From assembly GCA_964508975.1 (NCBI GenBank), contig CAZDVQ010000052.1, positions 1-32,487 of the forward strand: a stretch of DNA of 32,487 bases, given 5' to 3'. Source of the stretch: CAZDVQ01 sp964508975 (GTDB lineage Bacteria > Bacteroidota > Bacteroidia > Chitinophagales > Saprospiraceae). The position numbers and the translations under genes were made by a program. Below, piece by piece: positions 8,711-15,353 of the stretch (the first letter of the stretch is position 1; every line of letters starts with the position of its first letter). The notes beneath the pieces are model-generated. The model was not told where the DNA came from. It did no database searches and worked only from the letters and a program-made list of their open reading frames with translations.

Positions 8711-8906
8711 AAATGCGGTAGCGATATGTGAGCAAAGCGGTTTTACGTAGCAAAAACAAATGTACTTAATGTACATTTGTAGCAAGAGAACCATTTGCTC
8801 CTGCAAATGGCTGGTGGTGCGCAGCACCAGACGCCGTAGGCGGCCGAGCGCTAGCGCGAGCCCCGTAATGTAGCGCCCGGGGCGAAGCACCGGGACCGCC
8901 CAAATC
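8711..8906 (+). repeat. GC-rich hairpin repeat, copy D, with an extra two-hairpin module (CGCCCAAA anchor at right)
   Basis: Same orientation and order as copy A: TGCGGTAGCGAT, then GGTGC-GCA-GCACC (8816-8828), GCC-GTA-GGC, GAGCCCCG, TAGCGCCC and the anchor ACCGCCCAAATC. Relative to A it has about 85 extra bases carrying two AT-richer hairpins: ACAAATGTAC / GTACATTTGT (8756-8765 / 8771-8780) and CCATTTGC / GCAAATGG (8791-8798 / 8803-8810). It ends 11 bp before the dapB start codon. Together with the terminator-like hairpin this accounts for most of the 405-bp gap. Confidence 0.8.
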
Positions 8907-8917
8907 AATCCAAAAAA

Positions 8918-9634
8918 ATGAAAATTGCACTTGTAGGTTACGGTAAAATGGGCAAGGCCATCGAGCAGATTGCCCTGCAACACGGGCATAGTATCGTGTT
9001 GAAAATTGACCGCGATAATAGCCACGAGCTGGATGCCGAACACCTGGCCGGGGTAGACGTGGCCATTGAATTTAGCCGCCCCGATACCGCATTTGACAAC
9101 GTGCGCCGATGCCTTGAACTTGGTGTGCCCGTGGTATGTGGCACAACCGCTTGGCTCGATAAATTTGAAACCGCCACGCAGCTTTGTCAAGCTAAAAACG
9201 GTGCCCTGCTCTACGCTTCCAACTTTAGCGTGGGTGTGAACATCATGTTTGCCTTGAGCCGACAACTATCGAGGTACATGGCGGGACAGCCACAATATGA
9301 GCCACATATCCACGAGATTCACCACGTACACAAATTAGATGCACCCAGCGGTACCGGCGTGACCCTAGCCGAAACGATTACAGCAGCCCTAGATCGCTAT
9401 AAAAGCTGGACCCTGGACGAGTCGCTAGCCCAAGACCAAGTGTATATTAAAGCAGAGCGAATTGGTGAAGTGCCTGGTACACATAGCGTTATATGGCATT
9501 CGGAGATTGATGATATTGAAATTAAACACACGGCGCACAGTAGGGTAGGCTTTGCCTCGGGGGCCGTTTTGGCTGCCGAGTGGCTGCATGGTAAGCAAGG
9601 TGTTTATGGTATGGCCGACGTGTTGGGGCTGTAA
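8918..9634 (+). CDS. dapB: 4-hydroxy-tetrahydrodipicolinate reductase
   Basis: 238 aa. The N-terminus MKIALVGYGKMGKAIEQ is the Rossmann nucleotide-binding motif of DapB. CGTT at about residues 74-77 and the signature EIHHVHKLDAPSGTG (about 131-145) are the substrate-binding/catalytic motif of the family; the second His and the Lys are the residues proposed to act as acid/base and in substrate binding. ERIGEVPGTHSV and the C-terminal H..SR.GFA.GA..AA.WL are also typical. The enzyme reduces hydroxy-tetrahydrodipicolinate with NAD(P)H in lysine and meso-diaminopimelate synthesis, in the cytoplasm. The slightly short length matches Bacteroidota homologues. It is followed after 99 bp by lepB, which has its own promoter motif. 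Confidence 0.96.
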   Translation: MKIALVGYGKMGKAIEQIALQHGHSIVLKIDRDNSHELDAEHLAGVDVAIEFSRPDTAFDNVRRCLELGVPVVCGTTAWLDKFETATQLCQAKNGALLYASNFSVGVNIMFALSRQLSRYMAGQPQYEPHIHEIHHVHKLDAPSGTGVTLAETITAALDRYKSWTLDESLAQDQVYIKAERIGEVPGTHSVIWHSEIDDIEIKHTAHSRVGFASGAVLAAEWLHGKQGVYGMADVLGL

Positions 9635-9665
9635 TGATTTTTTTTGCACTTCTGCTGTAACGAAC

Positions 9666-9701
9666 TTTTGGCATTAGATACTAACCTAAGTATTATATTT
9701 G
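9666..9701 (+). promoter_or_regulatory. Promoter for lepB (-33 TTTTG, -7 TATATTTG)
   Basis: TTTTG at 9666-9670 and TATATTTG at 9694-9701 have a 23-bp spacer. A transcript from here starts after the upstream TTG (9644) that would give a longer frame, so it supports the ATG at 9734 as the start. Confidence 0.6.
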
Positions 9702-9733
9702 CACCACTTTCCAAATTATTGCAACGCAACATC

Positions 9734-11353
9734 ATGACTCTACTTATTTTCCTGATATTTTTCCTGGCCTTTGGCGCTGGTTTGTATAAATTGTTTGAAA
9801 AAGCGGGCCAATCTGGTTGGAAAGCCATGGTTCCTTTTTACAACCTGGTGGTTTGGGCCGATCTAATCGGTATGAAACGCTGGCGATTGGTTTACATGTT
9901 TGTACCCTTGGTCAATATTTTTACGTTTGCCTACATGTTGATTGACCTGGTGAACTCGTTTGGCCGCTGGGGCTTTTGGCAACAAGCCGCTGCCGTGGCA
10001 GTACCATTTATCTATTTACCCATGTTGGGTTTTGCCCCCGGTGGCCGCAAAGAGCAAGTAGAAGAACCCGTTGCAACGGTGCGCAAGTCGAGCCGTGAAA
10101 AGCAACAACCCACTGTATCCGCCGCTGGAACAGCCGTTTATTATGAAGGTCCAGCCCGTTTGGTAGATAAAAACAAGCAATTGCCTAAGGGGGTGGTTCG
10201 CGAATGGGCCGAGGCCATCATATTCGCAGTGTTTGCTGCACACTTTATCCGTACCTTCTTGATTGAAGCTTACGTGATTCCTACACCTTCTATGGATGCC
10301 TCATTGCGCGTGGGCGACTTCCTGTTCGTGAGCAAAATACAGTACGGTGCCCGTACGCCAGAATACCCGCTGAGCTTCCCCCTTGTACACAACGTGATAC
10401 CTAGATTAGGTACCGAGTCATACTCTATGTGGCCCAAATTGCCCAAGTTCCGCACCCCGGGTTTCAGCGCAGTAAACCGCTACGACCCCGTGGTGTTCAA
10501 CTTCCCAGAAGGGGATACCGTGTTCAAGACGGATTTTAGCAACGAGTACTACTCGCAGATGAAAATGGGTGTGCCGAGAGAGCGTTTATTAGCTTCTAAT
10601 GATATTGTGGTTCGCCCCTTGGAAAAACGCGACAACTATGTGAAACGTTGTGTCGCCATCGCTGGCGATACTGTTCGCATCATCAACAGTATTTTATATA
10701 TCAACGGGCAAAAAGCACCCGAGTTCAGCAATATGCAGTACAAGTACCGCGTGTTTTCAACCAAGATGTTGAATACCGACCAGCTCATGCGCGAGCACGA
10801 GATTGAAATGTACGGCATCGCACCAGGCCAGTACATAGCATTCTTGTCGAAAGCCAAGATGGCTGTATTGAAAACCTACCCTGGAGTTGATTCTATCTCT
10901 ACACGCATTGATTACACAGAGGCTGGCCAGCCCGATAACCCTAATGCTCCATTCTTGGGCGCTTTCCCTGGCGATGCAACCAACTTTAAATGGAACGTTG
11001 ATAACTACGGCCCACTTTGGATTCCTAAAAAAGGTGCTACCGTCAAACTAACGCCCCAAAATATTTCGCTTTATAAACGGGTTATCGTGGCTTACGAAGG
11101 CAATACCCTTGAGCTTAAAGGCAATAGCTTCATCATCAACGGGCAGCCTGCCGATAGTTACACCTTCAAGCAAGACTACTACTGGATGATGGGTGATAAT
11201 CGCCACAACTCGGCCGACTCCCGCTCTTGGGGCTACGTTCCCGCCGACCACATCGTGGGTAAACCGCTCTTCATCTGGATGTCGCTACGCAATAACGACC
11301 CTAAACAAGGTATCCGTACTGATCGCCTGTTTACGGGTGCGACGAAAATGTAA
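9734..11353 (+). CDS. lepB: Signal peptidase I with N-terminal membrane extension
   Basis: 539 aa from the ATG at 9734. The frame is open back to a TTG at 9644, but the promoter lies inside that stretch. Residues 1-105 hold several hydrophobic segments (MTLLIFLIFFLAFGAGLYKLF..., W.Q.AAAVAVPFIYLPML) ahead of a charged linker, an extension seen in Bacteroidota LepB. The S26 peptidase part begins with a further membrane anchor (about residues 155-172). The nucleophile is Ser186 in IPTPSMDASLRVGD, the general base Lys304 in NYVKRCVAIAGD, and the late box is MGDNRHNSADSRSWGYVP. The Ser-Lys spacing of 118 residues exceeds that of E. coli LepB (55), so there is a large insert (about 215-300). It cleaves Sec signal peptides, including those of the T9SS cargo encoded nearby. 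Confidence 0.94.
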   Translation: MTLLIFLIFFLAFGAGLYKLFEKAGQSGWKAMVPFYNLVVWADLIGMKRWRLVYMFVPLVNIFTFAYMLIDLVNSFGRWGFWQQAAAVAVPFIYLPMLGFAPGGRKEQVEEPVATVRKSSREKQQPTVSAAGTAVYYEGPARLVDKNKQLPKGVVREWAEAIIFAVFAAHFIRTFLIEAYVIPTPSMDASLRVGDFLFVSKIQYGARTPEYPLSFPLVHNVIPRLGTESYSMWPKLPKFRTPGFSAVNRYDPVVFNFPEGDTVFKTDFSNEYYSQMKMGVPRERLLASNDIVVRPLEKRDNYVKRCVAIAGDTVRIINSILYINGQKAPEFSNMQYKYRVFSTKMLNTDQLMREHEIEMYGIAPGQYIAFLSKAKMAVLKTYPGVDSISTRIDYTEAGQPDNPNAPFLGAFPGDATNFKWNVDNYGPLWIPKKGATVKLTPQNISLYKRVIVAYEGNTLELKGNSFIINGQPADSYTFKQDYYWMMGDNRHNSADSRSWGYVPADHIVGKPLFIWMSLRNNDPKQGIRTDRLFTGATKM

Positions 11354-11361
11354 TTTTTTAA

Positions 11362-11470
11362 GTTGGTAGTTGATAGTTCGGAGTTGATAGTGGCCAGTTC
11401 GGGGATAAACACTATTGCTTTTACTTGTTCAACTACCAACTATTAACTATCAACTATAAACTATCAACTC
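11362..11470. repeat. AGTTGATAGTT-type inverted/tandem repeat between lepB and the EXPERA gene
   Basis: The left arm (11362-11390) has several copies of GTTGATAGT or GTTGGTAGT. The right arm (11431-11469) has several copies of ACTATCAAC or CTACCAAC, so the two halves can fold together with a loop of about 40 nt. Not homologous to the GC-rich family. It occupies most of the 137-bp gap, and I see no clear promoter there. Confidence 0.75.
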
Positions 11471-11490
11471 CACTTTAAAACCTCTACAAA

Positions 11491-12012
11491 ATGAAAATTA
11501 GCGAGCGCAAGTACGATTGGTTTTTCGTAATAGCTTTTTCTTTGTTCATTTGTACCTCGATTATTACCGACTCGGTGAACGGCTTGAATGCACAACTCGA
11601 CCCTAACTCGAGTTACGCCGTGGAGCGTTATATCTACCACAACTACGCTAAAATGGCCGATCCACTGCTAATTGTAAACCCACCACAAGTGCGGGTTTCG
11701 GCTTTCATTTCGGCTTTTATCTGGTTGCCCATGTACGTGTTTTTCGTGATAGGCTTTTACAAGGGTTGGAACCATATCCGTGTACCTGGCCTCATCTACG
11801 GCGGGGCTTTGGCCCATGGCATGATTACCTACATGGCCGAGGGTATGTTTGGGCATGTAGCCACAGAGGGTTGGAAAACCCTACCCGAGTGTACCCAACC
11901 TGATACCATGTACTACTTTTGGACAAATTTACCGTATTTAATCTTACCTTTATTGATGATTGTACGGATGTGGAAGCCAAACCCCTTTGGTGAAAAAACA
12001 GCTACCGCTTAA
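11491..12012 (+). CDS. EXPERA-domain membrane protein resembling TMEM97 (sigma-2 receptor)
   Basis: 173 aa, four predicted membrane segments (about residues 10-28, 70-90, 98-116, 143-160). From memory, the order of motifs matches human TMEM97: an N-terminal helix ending in an Asp (Asp27 in ITDSVNG; Asp29 in TMEM97), a segment Y(A)K...DPLL (Asp57 in ADPLL; Asp56 in TMEM97), a PP..... helix, FYKG.. RVPGLIY, and the final helix LPYLILPLLMIVRMW. EXPERA proteins include TMEM97, TM6SF2 and EBP and bind or isomerise sterol-like lipids. A sterol ligand is not expected in most Bacteroidota, so the substrate is unknown. It lies 8 bp upstream of the SpoIIM-family gene and probably forms an operon with it. 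Confidence 0.65.
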   Translation: MKISERKYDWFFVIAFSLFICTSIITDSVNGLNAQLDPNSSYAVERYIYHNYAKMADPLLIVNPPQVRVSAFISAFIWLPMYVFFVIGFYKGWNHIRVPGLIYGGALAHGMITYMAEGMFGHVATEGWKTLPECTQPDTMYYFWTNLPYLILPLLMIVRMWKPNPFGEKTATA

Positions 12013-12020
12013 TTTAAGCT

Positions 12021-13922
12021 ATGCGTGAAACTCGTTTCATAGAACAAAATAAAGCCAAGTGGCAGGACTTTGAAGACTCCCTCAAAGAGAAACAAAGTGA
12101 TCCTGAAAAGCTGAACGAGTTATTCATCGAGGTAACCGACGACCTCTCCTATGCACGTACTTTTTATCCCAATCGCTCGGTAAAGGTTTTCCTTAACGGC
12201 CTAGCACAAAAGGTTTACTTTAGTATCTATAAAAACCAGCGGTTCCGTTGGCAAAACGTGGTTGAGTTCTGGCGCGATGAGCTCCCTTGCATGATGTACG
12301 ATGCCCGTCGCGAAATGCGCCTTTCAGGTATCGTGTTCCTAGTGGCCTTCCTCATCGGGGTGGTTTCTACCATCATGGACCCTGAGTTCCCGCGCGTAAT
12401 ACTCGGCAATGGCTACGTCGATCAAACCCTTCGCAACATTGAGCGCGGCGACCCCATGGCCGTGTATAAAGACCCTAATGCGGGCATGATGGCCATCCAG
12501 ATTACTTTCAACAACCTACGGGTAGCATTACTCACCTTTATTATGGGCGTGTTTTTCTCCATCGGTACCTTGTTCATCATGTTGTACAACGGTATTATGG
12601 TAGGGGCTTTCCAATACTTTTTTTATCAACAAGGTGTATTCTGGGAGTCGTTTACCACCATCTGGGTACACGGCACGCTTGAGATTTCGGCCATCATCAT
12701 CGCCGGAGGGGCAGGTATCACCTTGGGCAAGGGTTTGGTGTTCCCGGGCACGCTTACCCGCATGCAAGCTTTTCAGCTTTCTGGTCGGCGAGCCTTGAAA
12801 ATACTGCTCGGTATTGCGCCTATCATAGTCCTGGCAGGCATCATCGAGGGCTTTTTGACCCGTTACACCGAGTCACCATCCTGGGTCAGGCTCATGATTA
12901 TAGGCTCTTCGCTCACTTTTATCCTCGGCTATTTCAGGTTTTACGCGTGGCATAAAGGCAAACAAACCGATTTGGCTAAGCAGTTTAAAGATACCAAGCT
13001 GCCACCTACACCACAAGTATTAATCGATTACAATGAGCTAAAAACCAGCGGTGGGCTATTCAACGATGCCTTCATGCTGTTCCGCAAGCATTTTTCCGAG
13101 ATACTCCGTTACGCCGCTATCGGGGCACTAGGAGCTACAGCCGTATTGGTTACAAACCAGTTGCTCACCAATAGCATCTACGATTTTAACCCACCCAGGA
13201 GCCAAGTGGAAAACCTTATCTACATCCTTGGTTTTGGATACGTGAAAGAAACTATTCAAAACCTTGGAGCATTTTTCTCCTACAGTAGTTTACTCGATCC
13301 ACGCTTTTGGATCAACACCATTTTAATAGCCCTTGGCAGCCATGTCCTCAGCCGATTATTCCTGGCCGAGCAGCACAAGCAAGAGCAGCTTAACCTAAAA
13401 ACAGGGCTCAAGCATCTACCCACCATGTTGGTTGCCAGCTTCTGTTGGAACCTCACGCTCTTCTTGCCGGGCATGTTTTACTTCCCATTTTTCCTCATTT
13501 TATCGCCATTTTATTTCTTGTGGTTCATCGTTGCTGTGCATGAGGACCTCAACATGGCGCAAGCATTCCCACGGCTCTGGCGTTTAGGGGTCAGCGATAT
13601 TCCCAAGCTGGCGGCCATCAATACTGCCATGTTACTCATGACCGTGGTTTTCCTACTCATCACGGTATCTCCAGTATGGGTATTCTTGGTGCAAACCATC
13701 CGGTCAAACTTCATTGTCGGAAACGACATCCTCGACCTTGCTACCCACATCATGCTCACTTTTGTGTATTACCTGGGCATATTGATGGGCTTGGCATTGG
13801 TCAGCCTCGGCATCCACATGGCATTCTTTACCCTCCGCGAAACCCGCGAGGCCAGTTCCTTGATGCAGGCCATACCGCATATCGGTAAGCGCTCTAAGGT
13901 GATGAACATCGAGCAAGAATAG
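12021..13922 (+). CDS. SpoIIM/DUF95-family membrane protein with a long C-terminal membrane half
   Basis: 633 aa. Residues 1-310 match the stage II sporulation protein M family (PF01944): a cytoplasmic N-terminus (RETRFIEQNKAKWQDFE..., YARTFYPN), then membrane helices with ITFNNLRVALLTFIMGVFFSIGTL..YNG, GAFQYFFYQQG, WVHGTLEISAIIIAGGAG and LVFPG. This is not evidence of sporulation; the family is common in non-sporulating bacteria. Residues about 330-615 are a second multi-helix region (DAFMLFRKHFSEILRYA..., PFFLILSPFYFLWFIVAVHEDL, ITVSPVWVF) that resembles the separate integral membrane proteins often encoded beside spoIIM in Bacteroidota, so this may be a fusion. Its function is unknown. Confidence 0.82.
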   Translation: MRETRFIEQNKAKWQDFEDSLKEKQSDPEKLNELFIEVTDDLSYARTFYPNRSVKVFLNGLAQKVYFSIYKNQRFRWQNVVEFWRDELPCMMYDARREMRLSGIVFLVAFLIGVVSTIMDPEFPRVILGNGYVDQTLRNIERGDPMAVYKDPNAGMMAIQITFNNLRVALLTFIMGVFFSIGTLFIMLYNGIMVGAFQYFFYQQGVFWESFTTIWVHGTLEISAIIIAGGAGITLGKGLVFPGTLTRMQAFQLSGRRALKILLGIAPIIVLAGIIEGFLTRYTESPSWVRLMIIGSSLTFILGYFRFYAWHKGKQTDLAKQFKDTKLPPTPQVLIDYNELKTSGGLFNDAFMLFRKHFSEILRYAAIGALGATAVLVTNQLLTNSIYDFNPPRSQVENLIYILGFGYVKETIQNLGAFFSYSSLLDPRFWINTILIALGSHVLSRLFLAEQHKQEQLNLKTGLKHLPTMLVASFCWNLTLFLPGMFYFPFFLILSPFYFLWFIVAVHEDLNMAQAFPRLWRLGVSDIPKLAAINTAMLLMTVVFLLITVSPVWVFLVQTIRSNFIVGNDILDLATHIMLTFVYYLGILMGLALVSLGIHMAFFTLRETREASSLMQAIPHIGKRSKVMNIEQE

Positions 13923-13930
13923 TTTTTTAT

Positions 13931-14039
13931 TGGGGCGCCCCGGCCTACGGCCGTCGGCGTGCTCCGGGGTTCGCGTTGCTCCGTGCTACGCACCAGCGCC
14001 TTTGGCGCTGCCCTTCGCATGCCTGGCGCTTTACGGGTA
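13931..14039 (-). repeat. GC-rich hairpin repeat, copy E (TTGGGGCGCCCC anchor at left)
   Basis: It fills the 120-bp gap between the converging SpoIIM-family and Rpn genes. It contains CGGCC-TAC-GGCCG (13941-13953), GTGC-TAC-GCAC and CAGCGCC-TTT-GGCGCTG (13994-14010). No other terminator separates these genes, so the element may act as one. Confidence 0.8.
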
Positions 14040-14042
14040 CAA

Positions 14043-14318
14043 CTATATTAAACCCAAGTCTCGGGCTTCCTGGATAACTTGTTCTACTTTGGCTATGTCA
14101 ATGTTCAAGTTTAGGGCTATTGAGTGTACAGGTATGCCCGAGGTGAATTGCTGCATAATTTGTAAGGCCAAGCGGGCTCCATCCTCCTGCCCCTTTTCAA
14201 CACCTTTCTCGATACCTTTCTCAATTCCTTTCTCGATACCTTTTTCAATGCCTTTTTCAATACCCTTTTGGTATAGGTAGTCGGTTTCAACGTTCTCAAG
14301 TTCAATGTAGATGGGCAT
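14043..14318 (-). CDS. Possible intragenic antitoxin (Rpn_S-like) in the Rpn gene
   Basis: An in-frame ATG at 14318-14316 (Met212 of the Rpn protein) begins a 91-aa product, MPIYIELENVETDYLYQKG..., that consists of the repeat helix plus the C-terminal helical domain. It is the only Met between the nuclease domain and the repeats. The bases before it (AATTGAAAACTTCAACACC) are A-rich, as is usual for Bacteroidota initiation, but have no Shine-Dalgarno. Separate translation is inferred from the E. coli precedent and not shown by the sequence. Confidence 0.4.
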   Translation of the reverse strand: MPIYIELENVETDYLYQKGIEKGIEKGIEKGIEKGIEKGVEKGQEDGARLALQIMQQFTSGIPVHSIALNLNIDIAKVEQVIQEARDLGLI

Positions 14319-14951
14319 GGTGTTGAAGTTTTCAATTAAAAGTTGCTCAAATTTACGCAAACGCGCCAAGTTGAGCAACTGTTGGAAATATTTTTTTAAC
14401 TTGTTTGGATTGTCACAGGATTGCTTCAGTTTCTCCAATATAGAACGCAGCACGCTCTCTGTTTGTTCCTTGCTGAAATTGGCAAACACCGCAAATATGA
14501 GCACCTCTGGAACTTGTGAACTGAGAAAATGCTCAGGTTCTAGTTCGTTTAGTACCACGATCTCGTATGCGAAATTTAGGTTTAGGGTATTAAACTCGCG
14601 CGTCATGCGGTGGGGCTTCGTGCCTAGGTAAATGACCATTTGCCATATCGGTAATTTGTATTTCTGGCTGATGAGGCTGAAATACAACAGCATGCGGTAG
14701 TGCATCTCAGGGTCGGGGGCCGATTGGAATTCCATGTGAACCAGTAGGCGTGAACCATTTTCTTCGGTCACCTCGTAGAGCATGTCGAGCTCTCGTTCCA
14801 GTGTGCTTTGAAGTTTTTCCCGCAAGGGTTTAATATCGAGCCAAACCTTATCCCGGGTAAATGCCTTGAAGAGCTCCAGTGCATTTTCCTTGATGATTTT
14901 GTCGTAAATATTCCCAGTCTCGGGTATATTATTAAACGGTTGATTTTCCAT
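14043..14951 (-). CDS. Rpn family PD-(D/E)XK nuclease (transposase_31-like) with IEKG repeats
   Basis: 302 aa. The N-terminal two thirds is a PD-(D/E)XK domain of the recombination-promoting nuclease family: Asp56 in LERELDMLYEV, then LLVHMEFQS with Glu74-Phe-Gln76, followed by RMLLYFSLISQKY and PIWQMVIYLG. Residues about 229-256 are a charged four-residue repeat (five IEKG and one VEKG), then a small helical C-terminus (LALQIMQQF..., IAKVEQVIQEARDLGLI). E. coli Rpn proteins are toxic DNA endonucleases active against phage, inhibited by their own separately translated C-terminal domain (Rpn_S), which carries four-residue repeats of variable number. The same layout here suggests a defence or toxin-antitoxin locus. 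Monocistronic; the ATG at 14951 leaves a short N-terminus before the domain. I saw no TAnnTTTG upstream. Confidence 0.85.
   Translation of the reverse strand: MENQPFNNIPETGNIYDKIIKENALELFKAFTRDKVWLDIKPLREKLQSTLERELDMLYEVTEENGSRLLVHMEFQSAPDPEMHYRMLLYFSLISQKYKLPIWQMVIYLGTKPHRMTREFNTLNLNFAYEIVVLNELEPEHFLSSQVPEVLIFAVFANFSKEQTESVLRSILEKLKQSCDNPNKLKKYFQQLLNLARLRKFEQLLIENFNTMPIYIELENVETDYLYQKGIEKGIEKGIEKGIEKGIEKGVEKGQEDGARLALQIMQQFTSGIPVHSIALNLNIDIAKVEQVIQEARDLGLI
14192..14267 (-). repeat. 12-bp in-frame tandem repeats encoding (I/V)EKG
   Basis: About six degenerate 12-bp units (CCTTTCTCGATA and variants on the top strand). Unit gain or loss would keep the frame and change the helix length of the Rpn C-terminal domain. 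Confidence 0.88.
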
Positions 14952-15054
14952 GCCGCAAAGTTCCAGCGACCGGTTGATTAAACCTATTCGATTAGGTTAT
15001 ACATTATTACCTAGGGAATAGTTTATTACGAATAGTTGCCAATTGGGTAATAAC

Positions 15055-15189
15055 GGGTCTGCGAAGCACCTTTTTCCTGCGTGAGCTGCCCGGAGGGCAC
15101 CGCCGTAGGCGGTGGTGCGCAACGCGCACTAAGCGTCAGCGCACCCGGAGGGGAGCGACCCGAGCATCGCGAGGGGCACGCCCAAAAAA
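15055..15189 (+). repeat. GC-rich hairpin repeat, copy F (CGCCCAAAAAA anchor at right)
   Basis: Located in the 402-bp divergent gap between the Rpn and porU genes. It contains CACCGCC-GTA-GGCGGTG (15098-15114), GCCCGGAGGGC and GAGCGACCCGAGC. The rest of this gap holds an AT-rich stretch next to the Rpn gene (14960-15050), an imperfect palindrome at 15212-15233 and the porU promoter. Confidence 0.8.
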
Positions 15190-15211
15190 TAACTTAAATA
15201 ATGTGGCTTAT

Positions 15212-15233
15212 CCATAGGCCATATGGTCTATGG
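15212..15233. promoter_or_regulatory. 22-bp near-perfect palindrome upstream of porU
   Basis: CCATAGG-CCATATGG-TCTATGG; only the pair flanking the central eight bases is a mismatch (a G-T pair in RNA). It lies about 66 bp upstream of the porU -7 motif and could be an operator or simply a hairpin at the edge of copy F. Confidence 0.3.
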
Positions 15234-15298
15234 GGTTAAAAAACGACTCGCCGATTAATGCAAACAGGAAACAAGGCATCCCAATCAAATAAAATCAC

Positions 15299-15306
15299 TA
15301 TTTTTG
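15299..15306 (+). promoter_or_regulatory. Bacteroidota -7 promoter element for porU
   Basis: TATTTTTG matches TAnnTTTG and lies 48 bp upstream of the first ATG of porU. No obvious -33 element. Confidence 0.45.
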
Positions 15307-15353
15307 TTCATTCCCAGCGTTTTGGCAATAGAATACGTTAACTACTACACGGG

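Noticed and set aside
9644..9733. TTG start giving LepB a 30-residue longer N-terminus
   Set aside because: A promoter motif (9694-9701) lies within it, and the ATG at 9734 gives a normal membrane N-terminus.
12021..13922. Evidence for sporulation from the SpoIIM match
   Set aside because: The family is widespread in non-sporulating Bacteroidota, and no other sporulation gene is present.
14192..14267. CRISPR-like array
   Set aside because: 12-bp degenerate units without spacers, in frame in a protein gene.
13930..14280. 116-codon plus-strand frame
   Set aside because: It crosses repeat copy E and the antisense of the IEKG repeats (FSIPFSIPFS pattern); a shadow of the Rpn gene.
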